A DNA stretch of 50,778 nucleotides. Origin: UBA932 sp031548545 (GTDB taxonomy: Bacteria; Bacteroidota; Bacteroidia; Bacteroidales; UBA932). Both the position numbers and the translations under genes were made by a program. The notes beneath the pieces are model-generated. The model was given only the letters and a program-made list of their open reading frames with translations. It had not been told where the DNA came from and did not search any database. This document shows, piece after piece, positions 9,501 to 17,646 of the stretch. Every line of letters starts with the position of its first letter. Position 1 is the first letter of the stretch. The stretch covers positions 1 to 50,778 of the forward strand of contig JAVBQY010000022.1 in NCBI GenBank assembly GCA_031548545.1, in the 5' to 3' direction.

Positions 9501-12500
9501 ACGGCCTGCCGCCTTTTGAAGATACCGCCCGCTACCAGAACACTATTTGGGGGCGCGTACCCAAGGTGCAGTCGCTTACCCAGACCTTTGACAACGATTA
9601 TGCGGCGCGGGCCTACCAGGATGTCGGTTATGACGGCCTTGACGATAGCCATGAGCGTGGCTATTTTGACAGTTACCTGAAAAGGGTAATGGCGATGATT
9701 ACCGACCCGCTGGTCCGGCAGGGGGTGTATAATGACCCTTCGGGCGACAACTATAAATATTATCTTGACGGCAGCTATGATCAGGAGGGCGCATCCATTA
9801 TAGACCGCTACAAGTATTACAACAATGCCCAGGGCAACTCTACGCCCAATGGCGACCAAAATACCATGGGCACCACCCTGCCCGACATGGAAGACATCAA
9901 CCGGGACTACACGATGAACGAATCGGAAAGTTATTATCAGTATGAGATAGACCTTAGTCCGGAGAAATTGAAGGTGGGCGAAAACTATATTACCGATAGC
10001 CGTACCGTCAATGTCAACTTCCAACATAACGGTGCGTCGACCGTAACCTGGTACCAGTTTAAAGTACCGATCAGTGAAGGCCGCGCCATCGGCGCTATCT
10101 CGGACCTGAAATCCATCCGTTTTATCCGTATGTTCCTGCGCGGATTCCAGGATACGACCATCATGCGTATGGCTACCCTGCAGCTGGTGCGCGGAGAGTG
10201 GCGCCGTTATAACCAGTCACTGATGGAAGGGCAGGAGGGTACCGCCCAGCCTGAGCTGACCAATGCCGTATTTGATATCAGTTCGGTGAACATTGAAGAG
10301 AATGCCTCGCGTACGCCGGTAAACTACGTACTCCCTCCGGGAACCTCGCGGCAGATAGACCCCGGCCAATACCAGGTGCGGCAGTTGAACGAACAGTCCA
10401 TGCTGTTGAAAGTGGCGGAACTGGCCGACGGCGATGCCCGGGCGGCCTATAAGAATACGACCTTCGACTTCCGCCAGTACGAACGGATGAAAATGGATAT
10501 CCATGCGGAAGCCATTCCGGGCCAGGCGCTGCGTGATAATGACGTGTCCGTATTTATCCGTATCGGTACGGACTTCAGGTACAATTATTATGAATACGAA
10601 ATACCGCTTACCCTGACCCCTGCGGGCTATTATAACGACAACCAGCGGGAGATCGTATGGAAGCCGGAAAATAAGCTGGACATCCCGCTGAGCCTCTTTA
10701 CCGAGGCCAAGCTGGAGCGCAATGCCCTTTACAAGGCGGAGGGCGGTTCGCTGACTTCCATGTTTGAAAAGAAAGACGGTAAAAATATTATCCGTATTGT
10801 CGGTAATCCGAACCTGGGTGGCGTGCGTACCCTGATGATCGGTGTGCGTAACCCCTCTAAACGGAACAATATGGCCGATGACGGCCTGCCCAAGTCCACC
10901 GTTGTGTGGGTGGATGAGTTGCGGCTGACCAATTTTGATGAGGGGAGCGGGGTGGCCGCCAAAGCCCGTATTTCTACCAAGCTGGCAGACCTGGGTAATG
11001 TGACGATCGCCGGAAACATGATGACTCCGAATTTCGGCAGCCTGGAGTCAAAAATCAATGAGCGTTCACAGGTACACATGTACCAGTATGATATTGCGGC
11101 TAACCTGGAGTTCGGCAAATTCTTCCCGGCCTCTTTCGGGGTAAGCCTGCCTTTCTTCTTCGGTTTCATGGAGAATTATACCACACCCAAGTACAATCCC
11201 TTTGACCAGGACGTGTTGTTGAAAGATGCGCTGAACAACCTTTCCGGCCATGACCGTGACTCGCTGAGCCGCATGGCCAAAGACTTCAAGCAACGGTTGG
11301 CCGTCAACTTTACTAATGTGCGGCTGGCCACCAATGTGACGGAGCAAAAGGTGGCGCACCTCTCCAATCTCTACCTGAGTTTTTCATACAACCGGCTGAT
11401 GGCGCATAATTCCAAACTCGACCACCAGCGGGATGAAAATTACCATTTCAACCTGGGCTATGCGTATAACGTACAGCCTTTCATGATAGACTTTTTTAAG
11501 AATTCCGGATCGCAGGCGCTCAATTCCAGCTACCTGCGCCTGATCAAAGACCTGAGTTTTAATCCCTATCCTAATCAGTTCAGGTTCAATACCGATATTA
11601 ACCGTTCATACAACGAGTTGCAATACCGTAATATAGCGGCGCCCGATATTATCCTGGCGCCCACCGCGGCCAAGGACTTTACCTGGAGCCGGGATTATAC
11701 CCTGACCTGGGACCTGACCCGGAGCCTCAAACTGGATTTTTCCGCTAATAATATGGCCCGTATCGATGAGCCCCAGGGCTTGGTGAATAAAAGCCTGGAT
11801 CCCGACGGTTACCGCCACTGGCATGATTCCACCTGGACCAACTTCTGGCGCCTGGGCCGTAATGTACAGTATTACCACCGTTATGACCTGACCTGGACGG
11901 TGCCTGTGAACAAGCTGCCTTTCCTGGAATGGGTGAACGCTTCTTTCCGTTATGGCGGTACCTATGACTGGCAGGCGGCGCCCTTAATGAAAGATATTAT
12001 GTACGATCCGGGCAATACGATAGCCAACAGCCGGAACATGAACCTGAATGTAAGCCTGAATCTGGAAAACCTGTACAATAAATCACCCTATCTGCGCAGT
12101 ATCAATGATGAATTTTCCGGCCGTAACCGGAAACGTCCGGAGATGGTGGACGTGAGCTACCAGAGTGGTAGTTTGAACCTCTCCAGACAGAAGCGGGTGC
12201 TGAAACATAAATTGGGGACGGAACAGGTGAGGGTAACGGTCACCGGCCCCGACGGCCAGAACATCAATGCCGATGTGGAAATCGTAGATAAAAATACCGT
12301 GCGCCTTAGCGTGCCGGAGACCGTGCGCGGGGCTACCGCCAAGGTAACCGGCCGGGTGCCGAAAAAACAGGATCCCTGGAACTATACCGGAAAATTACTG
12401 TTGCGGATGGCCATGATGGTCCGCAATATTTCCGTTAACTATACCGCTTCCGATGCGACTATCGTACCGGGCTTCAAGCCCAATTCCCAGCTCCTGGGTA

Positions 12501-13774
12501 TGAACTTCGGCGCAGATTGGGCGCCGGGCTGGGGCTTTGTGTTCGGCATGCAGGAGGACGATTTTGTAGAGCGGGCGCGGCAGCAGCACTGGCTCTCATC
12601 GGATACCACCATCATCTCCCCCTTTGTAATGAACCATACCAATAGCTGGAATATCCGCGCAGCCCTGGAACCTATACGCGACCTGAAGATTGAGCTGGCC
12701 GCCCGCCGCAGCTATACCCAGAACCTGATGACCTATAATATCGCTACGGAGAGCAATCAGCGGCAGATGACAGGTAACTTCAATATCTCGGTCTTTACAC
12801 TGTCCTCGGCCTTCGAACATCCTGGTGTGGGTAATGACTATTATTCCAAGGCTTTCCAGACCTTCCTGACGAACCGCGCTGTGGTGGCCGGGCGCCTGGC
12901 CTCCGACCGCGCCGCTCATTCTACCAACGGCTATAAAGGTGAAATCAATCCGCAAACGGGCTATCCGGATGGTTACGGGCCCCTTTCGCCCGAGGTCCTG
13001 ATTCCTTCGTTCCTGGCGGCGTATACGGGCCAGTCTGCCGGCAAGGTGACCCTGAGCAATTTCTTCAACATCCCCATTCCCAACTGGAGGATTACCTACA
13101 ATGGCTTGTCGCGCTTAGCCGCCGTCAAAGATGTGGTCACCTCGGCTACCATCTTACATTCGTATCAGGCGACCTATGCGGTGAACTCCTATATGCTGAA
13201 TCAGAAATACACGGAAGGCGATGACGGTTTCAGTTATGTGCGGAATACCCTGAGCGACTTTATTCCCCAGAAAGACCTGACCAATGTGGGCTTTACCGAA
13301 GAATTCACCCCCTTGCTGAAAGTGGATCTCGGATGGTTTAATAAATTGTCTACCAGTGTCGAATGGCGACGCAGCCGCCGGGTGAGCCTGAGTATGTCCA
13401 ACAACCAGGTGACCGAGTTGCGGAGCAATGGCTGGCTGATCGGCGCCGGTTATACCTTCCGTGAGTTTCCGGTGATTTTCAAATTCCTGAACAACCGTTC
13501 GGCCCAATCTACCACCTCCCTGCGCCTGCGCGCCGACCTTAAGTTCCAGGAAGACCTGAGCATCCTGCGCCGCATCATTGTTGATAATAGCGACCTGCCG
13601 CAGATTTCCGACGGTAAAGAAACCGTGACCATCCAGTGTTCTGCCGACTATACGGTAAGCAGTAATATCATGATCCGCCTCTTTTTCGACCGGGTGGTGA
13701 ATACCCCGCGCGTATCCACCATCGGGACCGCCACGACTACAGCCGGCTTTAGTATCAATTTGTCATTACAATAA
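6545..13774 (+). CDS. sprA: T9SS outer-membrane translocon SprA (Sov)
   Basis: At 2409 residues this matches the size of SprA/Sov, the giant barrel that exports T9SS cargo across the outer membrane. A signal peptide ends near HAQ (about residue 22). The rest is rich in alternating aromatic and polar beta strands and Asn/Tyr-rich turns, and the last residues (SINLSLQ) look like a barrel strand. The gene order ruvA-sprA-gcvH is the one known for Bacteroidota with T9SS. The GTG start overlaps the ruvA stop by one base. No other T9SS core gene (porK/L/M/N, porV, porU) and no obvious cargo with a C-terminal sorting domain is in this window. Confidence 0.93.
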   Translation: MHRFSLHIILVLLCTLSLPLHAQEASSAPLLGQPLLSPIVDYDPATGNYLYYYSYDTKKTMPYKVLSADDYRREQFLNSLRQGWDKRASKSGGSTTGALEQSQGGLLPTTFSINSDAFKKVFGSNQISVNPQGSLDLLFGINHNYTDNPVIPERYRGNTSFDFRVKMMFNVNASIGDRIKLNWNYNTDATFEFEDNFKIEYVGDEDDILQKVEAGNVNLPLDGTLITGSQSLFGIKTDLRFGKLDLTAIFSRQDAQTKSIEIKGSGQSSVFEIAADKYDANRHFFLNQYFRQNYDQYLGRLPLILSGINIKRVEVWVTNKSAKFDDARNVVAFIDLAEADVIYNRIFSRQHGGYPDSASNNLLSVVHVSQLRDLSNVTSYLSGLGLKSGEDFEKLENARKLNTNEYSVNAQLGYISLNQALNNDEVLAVAYEYEAGGRTYNVGELSTDGITAPNTLAVKLLKGTTLSPQLPTWQLMMKNIYSLDAYSISPKDFIMDVYYENSEVGAAVPYIAEGAIAQKPLLRVLNLDNLNSQHDPYPDGQFDFIEGVTVLASKGKIIFPVLEPFGRYLEKQINNSTVAPKYVYKELYDSTLVKARAVAEKNRFKLVGSYLSEGGDEIRLNATNIPQGSVVVTAGGIQLQENVDYEVNYALGTVRVLNRAYLESGSPIRVTLEDRQLFNLQTKTMMGAHLKYRFDENFYVGATILNLSERPLTQKVNWGNEPVSNTIWGVNTAFKAEAPFITKGLNAIPFFNATKEKSSISFDAEFAQFLPGHSSAIDASGGTVFIDDFEASETSLDLRNINSWVMASTPQGQRLLFPEANLSVPSLEYGFNRARLSWYTIYPEFLRNSAYTPAYIRNNPARYQENHFVREIPIQEIFPEQDQVVGAASNLPVFNMAYYPDEKGPNNYNETDVTANGKLSNPATRWGGIMRSLPVTDFETANYDYVEFWLMDPFVYNHNAKGGKFYLNLGNLSEDVLKDGVKSFENGLPPFEDTARYQNTIWGRVPKVQSLTQTFDNDYAARAYQDVGYDGLDDSHERGYFDSYLKRVMAMITDPLVRQGVYNDPSGDNYKYYLDGSYDQEGASIIDRYKYYNNAQGNSTPNGDQNTMGTTLPDMEDINRDYTMNESESYYQYEIDLSPEKLKVGENYITDSRTVNVNFQHNGASTVTWYQFKVPISEGRAIGAISDLKSIRFIRMFLRGFQDTTIMRMATLQLVRGEWRRYNQSLMEGQEGTAQPELTNAVFDISSVNIEENASRTPVNYVLPPGTSRQIDPGQYQVRQLNEQSMLLKVAELADGDARAAYKNTTFDFRQYERMKMDIHAEAIPGQALRDNDVSVFIRIGTDFRYNYYEYEIPLTLTPAGYYNDNQREIVWKPENKLDIPLSLFTEAKLERNALYKAEGGSLTSMFEKKDGKNIIRIVGNPNLGGVRTLMIGVRNPSKRNNMADDGLPKSTVVWVDELRLTNFDEGSGVAAKARISTKLADLGNVTIAGNMMTPNFGSLESKINERSQVHMYQYDIAANLEFGKFFPASFGVSLPFFFGFMENYTTPKYNPFDQDVLLKDALNNLSGHDRDSLSRMAKDFKQRLAVNFTNVRLATNVTEQKVAHLSNLYLSFSYNRLMAHNSKLDHQRDENYHFNLGYAYNVQPFMIDFFKNSGSQALNSSYLRLIKDLSFNPYPNQFRFNTDINRSYNELQYRNIAAPDIILAPTAAKDFTWSRDYTLTWDLTRSLKLDFSANNMARIDEPQGLVNKSLDPDGYRHWHDSTWTNFWRLGRNVQYYHRYDLTWTVPVNKLPFLEWVNASFRYGGTYDWQAAPLMKDIMYDPGNTIANSRNMNLNVSLNLENLYNKSPYLRSINDEFSGRNRKRPEMVDVSYQSGSLNLSRQKRVLKHKLGTEQVRVTVTGPDGQNINADVEIVDKNTVRLSVPETVRGATAKVTGRVPKKQDPWNYTGKLLLRMAMMVRNISVNYTASDATIVPGFKPNSQLLGMNFGADWAPGWGFVFGMQEDDFVERARQQHWLSSDTTIISPFVMNHTNSWNIRAALEPIRDLKIELAARRSYTQNLMTYNIATESNQRQMTGNFNISVFTLSSAFEHPGVGNDYYSKAFQTFLTNRAVVAGRLASDRAAHSTNGYKGEINPQTGYPDGYGPLSPEVLIPSFLAAYTGQSAGKVTLSNFFNIPIPNWRITYNGLSRLAAVKDVVTSATILHSYQATYAVNSYMLNQKYTEGDDGFSYVRNTLSDFIPQKDLTNVGFTEEFTPLLKVDLGWFNKLSTSVEWRRSRRVSLSMSNNQVTELRSNGWLIGAGYTFREFPVIFKFLNNRSAQSTTSLRLRADLKFQEDLSILRRIIVDNSDLPQISDGKETVTIQCSADYTVSSNIMIRLFFDRVVNTPRVSTIGTATTTAGFSINLSLQ

Positions 13775-13781
13775 AAATTAT

Positions 13782-13789
13782 TAACTTTA
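13782..13789 (+). promoter_or_regulatory. Weak gcvH -7 box (TAACTTTA)
   Basis: TAACTTTA differs from TAnnTTTG only in the last base and lies 21 bases before the gcvH ATG, in the 36-bp gap after sprA. Confidence 0.35.
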
Positions 13790-13810
13790 CAACCCTAAAC
13801 TTTTATCATT

Positions 13811-14185
13811 ATGAACGTTCCTGCAAACTTAAAGTATTCTAAAGATCACGAATGGGTACGCGTTGAAGGCGATACCGCAATTATCGGTATTACGGATTAT
13901 GCACAAGGCCAGTTGGGTGATATCGTATTTGTAGATGTACAGACCGAAGGCGAAACCCTGAACCAGAATGATATGTTCGGCGCCATTGAAGCTGTAAAAA
14001 CCGTTGCCGACGCTTATATGCCCGTATCCGGCGAGGTGCTTGAAGTGAATACCGGCCTTGAAAGCGCGCCCGAGTCCGTGAATAAGGATCCTTATGGCGA
14101 GGGTTGGATTATCAAGGTGAAAATGAGCAATCCCTCAGAGCTGGAAGGCTTGATGGATGCAGAAGCATACAAAGCAATTATCTAA
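13811..14185 (+). CDS. gcvH: Glycine cleavage system H protein
   Basis: GcvH carries the aminomethyl group on a lipoyl arm between the P, T and L proteins of glycine cleavage. The lipoylated lysine is in IEAVKTVAD (Lys63), and the start KYSKDHEWVRVEG is typical. It has 124 residues, a normal length. It follows sprA by 36 bp, a neighbour pair common in Bacteroidota, and precedes glyS by 7 bp, so two glycine-related genes are likely co-transcribed. Confidence 0.95.
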   Translation: MNVPANLKYSKDHEWVRVEGDTAIIGITDYAQGQLGDIVFVDVQTEGETLNQNDMFGAIEAVKTVADAYMPVSGEVLEVNTGLESAPESVNKDPYGEGWIIKVKMSNPSELEGLMDAEAYKAII

Positions 14186-14192
14186 GTATAAA

Positions 14193-15731
14193 ATGACGCA
14201 AGAAGATTTATTTAAAAATCTGATTGCCCATGCTAAAGAATACGGTTTTATCTTCCCGTCCAGCGAAATCTACGACGGGTTGAGTGCCGTATATGATTAT
14301 GGGCAGTTGGGAGTGGAACTGAAAAACAATATCAAACGCTATTGGTGGGATGCCATGGTGCGTTTGCATGAGAATATTGTCGGCCTTGATTCGGCTATTT
14401 TCATGCATCCGCGTATCTGGGAAGCCTCCGGCCATGTGGGCGCTTTCAATGATCCTTTAATTGACAATAAGGACTCCAAGAAACGTTACCGCGCGGATGT
14501 GTTGTTGGAAGACCATATCGCCAAAATCGAAGAAAAAATCAACAAGGAAGTGGAAAAGGGCCGCAAGAAATTCGGCGAGACCTTTGACGAAGTCCAGTTC
14601 CGCGCCACCAACCCCAATGTATTGCGTAATGTGCAAAAAGCGGAAGAGGTGCGTACGAAAATGGCGGCTGCCTTAACGGCCAACGACCTTGAGGCCGTGC
14701 GCCAGCTGATCATCGATTGTGAGATTGTGTGTCCCGTCTCCGGCTCCCGCAACTGGACGGAAGTACGCCAGTTCAACCTCATGTTCAGCACCCAGATGGG
14801 TAGCGTGAGTGAGGATGCCAACGTGATTTACCTCCGCCCCGAAACCGCCCAGGGTATTTTTGTGAATTTCCTGAATGTGCAGAAAACAGGACGCATGAAG
14901 GTGCCTTTTGGGATTGCCCAGATCGGGAAAGCCTTCCGTAACGAAATTGTGGCCCGCCAGTTCATTTTCCGCATGCGCGAATTTGAACAGATGGAAATGC
15001 AATTCTTTGTGCGTCCCGGCGAAGAAATGAAGTGGTATGAGTATTGGAAAGCGTTCCGTCTGCGCTGGCACCATTCACTGGGCCTGGGCGAAACCAAATA
15101 CCGCTTCCATGACCACGACAAGCTGGCCCACTATGCCAATGCCGCCGCCGAGATCGAATTTGAATTTCCCTTCGGCTTCAAAGAGCTGGAAGGTATTCAC
15201 TCCCGCACGGACTTTGACCTGGGCCGCCATCAGCAGTTCTCGGGCAAGAAGATGCAATACTTCGATCCGGAAACCAATGAAAGCTATGTGCCCTATGTGG
15301 TGGAAACGTCCATCGGACTTGACCGTACCATACTGGCTGTGCTTTCCGCCGCGTATACCGAAGAAAAACTGGAAAACGGAGAAGAGCGTGTAGTGATGCG
15401 CATCCCCGCCGTATTGGCGCCGGTGAAACTGGCGGTTTTGCCCTTGGTGAAGAAAGACGGACTGCCCGAGAAGGCCCGTGAGATCATGAACAGCCTGAAG
15501 TTTGACTTTAATTGCCAATATGATGAGAAAGACAGTATCGGCAAGCGCTACCGCCGTCAGGATGCGATCGGTACGCCGTACTGCATAACCATTGACCACC
15601 AGTCTTTGGAAGATAACTGTGTCACCATCCGCGAGCGTGATAGTATGAAACAGGAGCGCGTGCCCATCGCCGGTCTTCGCAATATTGTGGAAGAGCGCGT
15701 AAGCCTGCGTAACTGGTTGGAGAAGATATAA
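14193..15731 (+). CDS. glyS: Glycine--tRNA ligase (alpha2 type)
   Basis: This class II synthetase charges tRNA-Gly. It is the single-chain dimeric type, also written glyQS, not the alpha/beta tetramer. Visible motifs are YLRPETAQGIFVNF, the motif 2 loop GKAFRNEI, and motif 3 in VETSIGLDRTILAVL, followed by an anticodon-binding domain from about residue 400. The frame opens at 14157 inside gcvH, but the ATG at 14193 (MTQEDLFKNLI) gives the usual family start and does not overlap gcvH. The predicted length is 512 residues. Confidence 0.95.
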   Translation: MTQEDLFKNLIAHAKEYGFIFPSSEIYDGLSAVYDYGQLGVELKNNIKRYWWDAMVRLHENIVGLDSAIFMHPRIWEASGHVGAFNDPLIDNKDSKKRYRADVLLEDHIAKIEEKINKEVEKGRKKFGETFDEVQFRATNPNVLRNVQKAEEVRTKMAAALTANDLEAVRQLIIDCEIVCPVSGSRNWTEVRQFNLMFSTQMGSVSEDANVIYLRPETAQGIFVNFLNVQKTGRMKVPFGIAQIGKAFRNEIVARQFIFRMREFEQMEMQFFVRPGEEMKWYEYWKAFRLRWHHSLGLGETKYRFHDHDKLAHYANAAAEIEFEFPFGFKELEGIHSRTDFDLGRHQQFSGKKMQYFDPETNESYVPYVVETSIGLDRTILAVLSAAYTEEKLENGEERVVMRIPAVLAPVKLAVLPLVKKDGLPEKAREIMNSLKFDFNCQYDEKDSIGKRYRRQDAIGTPYCITIDHQSLEDNCVTIRERDSMKQERVPIAGLRNIVEERVSLRNWLEKI

Positions 15732-15736
15732 CCATT

Positions 15737-16141
15737 ATGAGAAAGATTATTGCCATTACCGTTTCGGTCCTTGTCCTTGGTGTTGCGCTCTTTATTTTTG
15801 TAAAATTTTTCTTTGTGTTCGGTACCGGGGTGAAAACCGGGCACCTGAACTATTTGGTCCACAAAGGCTATGTTTTCAAAACGTATGAGGGTAAATTGAT
15901 ACAGACGGGGTTTACCACGGAGCAAAAAGGCGCGCTGACCAGCAATACCTTTGAGTTCTCCGTGGCCGACAAGGCAGTGGCCGATAGCCTGATGGTCGCC
16001 GGGGGCAAAGAGGTGCAACTGCACTATAAAGAATACCTGGGCGCTATTCCCTGGCGTGGCTATAGTAAGTTCATAGTGGATAAGATCATTTCGATCAAGG
16101 CGGTTGAGCCCGACAATACGCTGCCGCCTGTAGCGGAATAA
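15737..16141 (+). CDS. Small membrane-anchored protein, unknown function
   Basis: This 134-residue protein has one N-terminal membrane helix (about 5-28) and a soluble, probably periplasmic, beta-rich remainder with motifs such as GKLIQTGF and VQLHYKEYLGAIPWRG. It begins 5 bp after glyS and is probably in the same transcript. Similar small anchored proteins occur near housekeeping genes in Bacteroidota and are sometimes mislabelled as a 6-phosphogluconate dehydrogenase. No dehydrogenase motif is visible. It ends 3 bp from the convergent RhuM-family gene. Confidence 0.75.
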   Translation: MRKIIAITVSVLVLGVALFIFVKFFFVFGTGVKTGHLNYLVHKGYVFKTYEGKLIQTGFTTEQKGALTSNTFEFSVADKAVADSLMVAGGKEVQLHYKEYLGAIPWRGYSKFIVDKIISIKAVEPDNTLPPVAE

Positions 16142-16144
16142 ACC

Positions 16145-16723
16145 TTAAGTCGATAGTGTCTTATAGCCTATGCGCACTCTGGGCTTTTCTTCTTGCTTTT
16201 TGCTGCATAAAGCGATGAGTGATGCTTGAATTTCGCTTATTTGTGTGCCTGCTGCAATATCCAGATTGTCTATTTGTTGTTCAATTTCGTCCAGCCTGTT
16301 TTTGAGTTCCGTGCGAAGTTCATCTAGCTCATGGCGGCTTGCCGGTCGTATGGCGTAGCCGCTTAGCAGATATTCTTTCAGTATACTGTTAGCCCAAATA
16401 CGGAATTGGGTGCCGCGGAGGGACTTTACCCGGTAGCCCACGGAAATAATGATGTCAAGGTTGTAGTAATCAACATCGCGAACGATCTCCCTATCTCCTT
16501 CAAATTGAACCGTTGCAAATTTTGCAACAGTTGAGATTTTCAGCAGTTCCCCCTCTTTAAATATGTTTTTTATATGTCTGGATATTACGGATTTATCTCG
16601 TTGAAACAATTCGGCCATTTGGCTCAGACTAAGCCAGATGTTATCATCTTTTAGCATGATATTGACCAGTTCACCGCTATTGTCACGATAGGTAAGTTCC
16701 TTACTGTTTGCTGTAATTTTCAT
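16145..16723 (-). CDS. RhuM-family protein, short form
   Basis: The N-terminal 130 residues carry the RhuM-family pattern: IWLSLSQMAELFQRDKSVIS (a DNA-binding-like helix pair), HIKNIFKEGEL, YYNLDIIISVGYRVKS, RGTQFRIWANSILKEYLLSGY. The C-terminus (about 145-175) is a charged heptad-like segment, probably a coiled coil. RhuM proteins of unknown biochemical role are scattered in bacterial accessory regions and were first named from a Salmonella pathogenicity island. This copy is 192 residues, shorter than the 300-plus form I know. The ATG at 16723 was chosen because the frame's 16768 opening lies upstream of a promoter box at 16746-16753. Confidence 0.85.
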   Translation of the reverse strand: MKITANSKELTYRDNSGELVNIMLKDDNIWLSLSQMAELFQRDKSVISRHIKNIFKEGELLKISTVAKFATVQFEGDREIVRDVDYYNLDIIISVGYRVKSLRGTQFRIWANSILKEYLLSGYAIRPASRHELDELRTELKNRLDEIEQQIDNLDIAAGTQISEIQASLIALCSKKQEEKPRVRIGYKTLST

Positions 16724-16745
16724 AAGAGTGGTGTTAAATACTTTG

Positions 16746-16753
16746 CAAAGATA
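16746..16753 (-). promoter_or_regulatory. RhuM gene -7 box (TATCTTTG)
   Basis: CAAAGATA reads TATCTTTG on the minus strand, 22 bases before the ATG at 16723. The gene therefore has its own promoter although it sits just after the metH genes. Confidence 0.6.
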
Positions 16754-16791
16754 TGCTTTTCTTTGCAAACAACGCTCATTATATTTTTATA

Positions 16792-17646
16792 TTAACGCAG
16801 ATTATTCGCCAATAATTTACGCAATTCGTCTACCGGCATGTGTTTGCGGAGGGCGTAATCCTGTAATTGTTCTTCGTCGATCAGGCCCACGGAAAAGTAC
16901 CGGGCGGCGGGGTTGGTGATGATCAGGCCGCAGATGGACGATTCGGGTGTCATCATGTAGGACCCGGTGAGGCGGATGCCGGTGTTGGCTTCCACCTGCA
17001 TCAAATCGAAGAGTGCGCGCTTGCCGGAATGGTCGGGGCAGGCCGGGTAGCCATAGGCGGCGCGGATGCCGTGGCATTGTTCGTCTTTACCGATAAGTTC
17101 GGCCATTTCATTATGGATGTATACGGCGAAGGCTTCGGCCAGCCGGTCGGCCAGTGTGTTGGCCATAATGGCGCTGTAATCGTCTCCGGCTTGCCGGTAG
17201 CGGGATATGAGTTCCTGCAGGCCTATGCCGGTGGTCAGGGCAAAGGTGGCGATGTAGTCCTTGCGGAGCGCTTCCGGACTATCTGCCGGCGCGACAAAAT
17301 CGGCCAGGCAGAGGTTGGGCGTTTCCCCCTCCTGCGCTTCCTGGTTGCGGAGCTGCGGCAGGCGCATCAGCTCCTCACGGCGGCTATCATCCGTATACAG
17401 GACAATGTCGTCGCCCTCTCCGTTGGCCGGGTAGATCGCTGCAATGGCATTGGCCTGCAACAATTGCCGGTCTACGATTTCCTGCAGCATTTGCTGTGCT
17501 TCACCGAATAATTCCCGCGCCTGTGCGCCTTTCTCCGGATGATCCAGGAGCTCCGGATAACGGCCGTTGAGTTCCCAGGCGCTAAAGAAATACGACCAGT
17601 CGATGAGTGGAATCAAGTCAGCCAGCGGATGATTGTTTAGCAGCAT
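16792..17646 (-). CDS. metH: Methionine synthase reactivation (AdoMet-binding) domain, separate ORF
   Basis: This 284-residue ORF matches the C-terminal activation domain of MetH, which binds AdoMet for reductive remethylation of cob(II)alamin. It opens with PLIDWSYFFSAWELNGRYPE, the known start of that domain, and carries the AdoMet motif RAAYGYPACPDH (Arg195-His206), then GSYMMTPESS and YFSVG. It is somewhat short for the domain (about 330 residues in E. coli). Its ATG overlaps the end of the upstream ORF by 10 bp in another frame (ATGCTGCTAA). It is either a naturally split subunit or one half of a frameshifted metH. Confidence 0.85.
   Translation of the reverse strand: MLLNNHPLADLIPLIDWSYFFSAWELNGRYPELLDHPEKGAQARELFGEAQQMLQEIVDRQLLQANAIAAIYPANGEGDDIVLYTDDSRREELMRLPQLRNQEAQEGETPNLCLADFVAPADSPEALRKDYIATFALTTGIGLQELISRYRQAGDDYSAIMANTLADRLAEAFAVYIHNEMAELIGKDEQCHGIRAAYGYPACPDHSGKRALFDLMQVEANTGIRLTGSYMMTPESSICGLIITNPAARYFSVGLIDEEQLQDYALRKHMPVDELRKLLANNLR

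Noticed and set aside
9053..10027. Antisense open frame (324 codons) inside sprA
   Set aside because: Val/Ile-rich shadow translation with no recognisable domain.
15737..16141. 6-phosphogluconate dehydrogenase
   Set aside because: 134 residues with one membrane helix and no NADP-binding or catalytic motif cannot be that enzyme.
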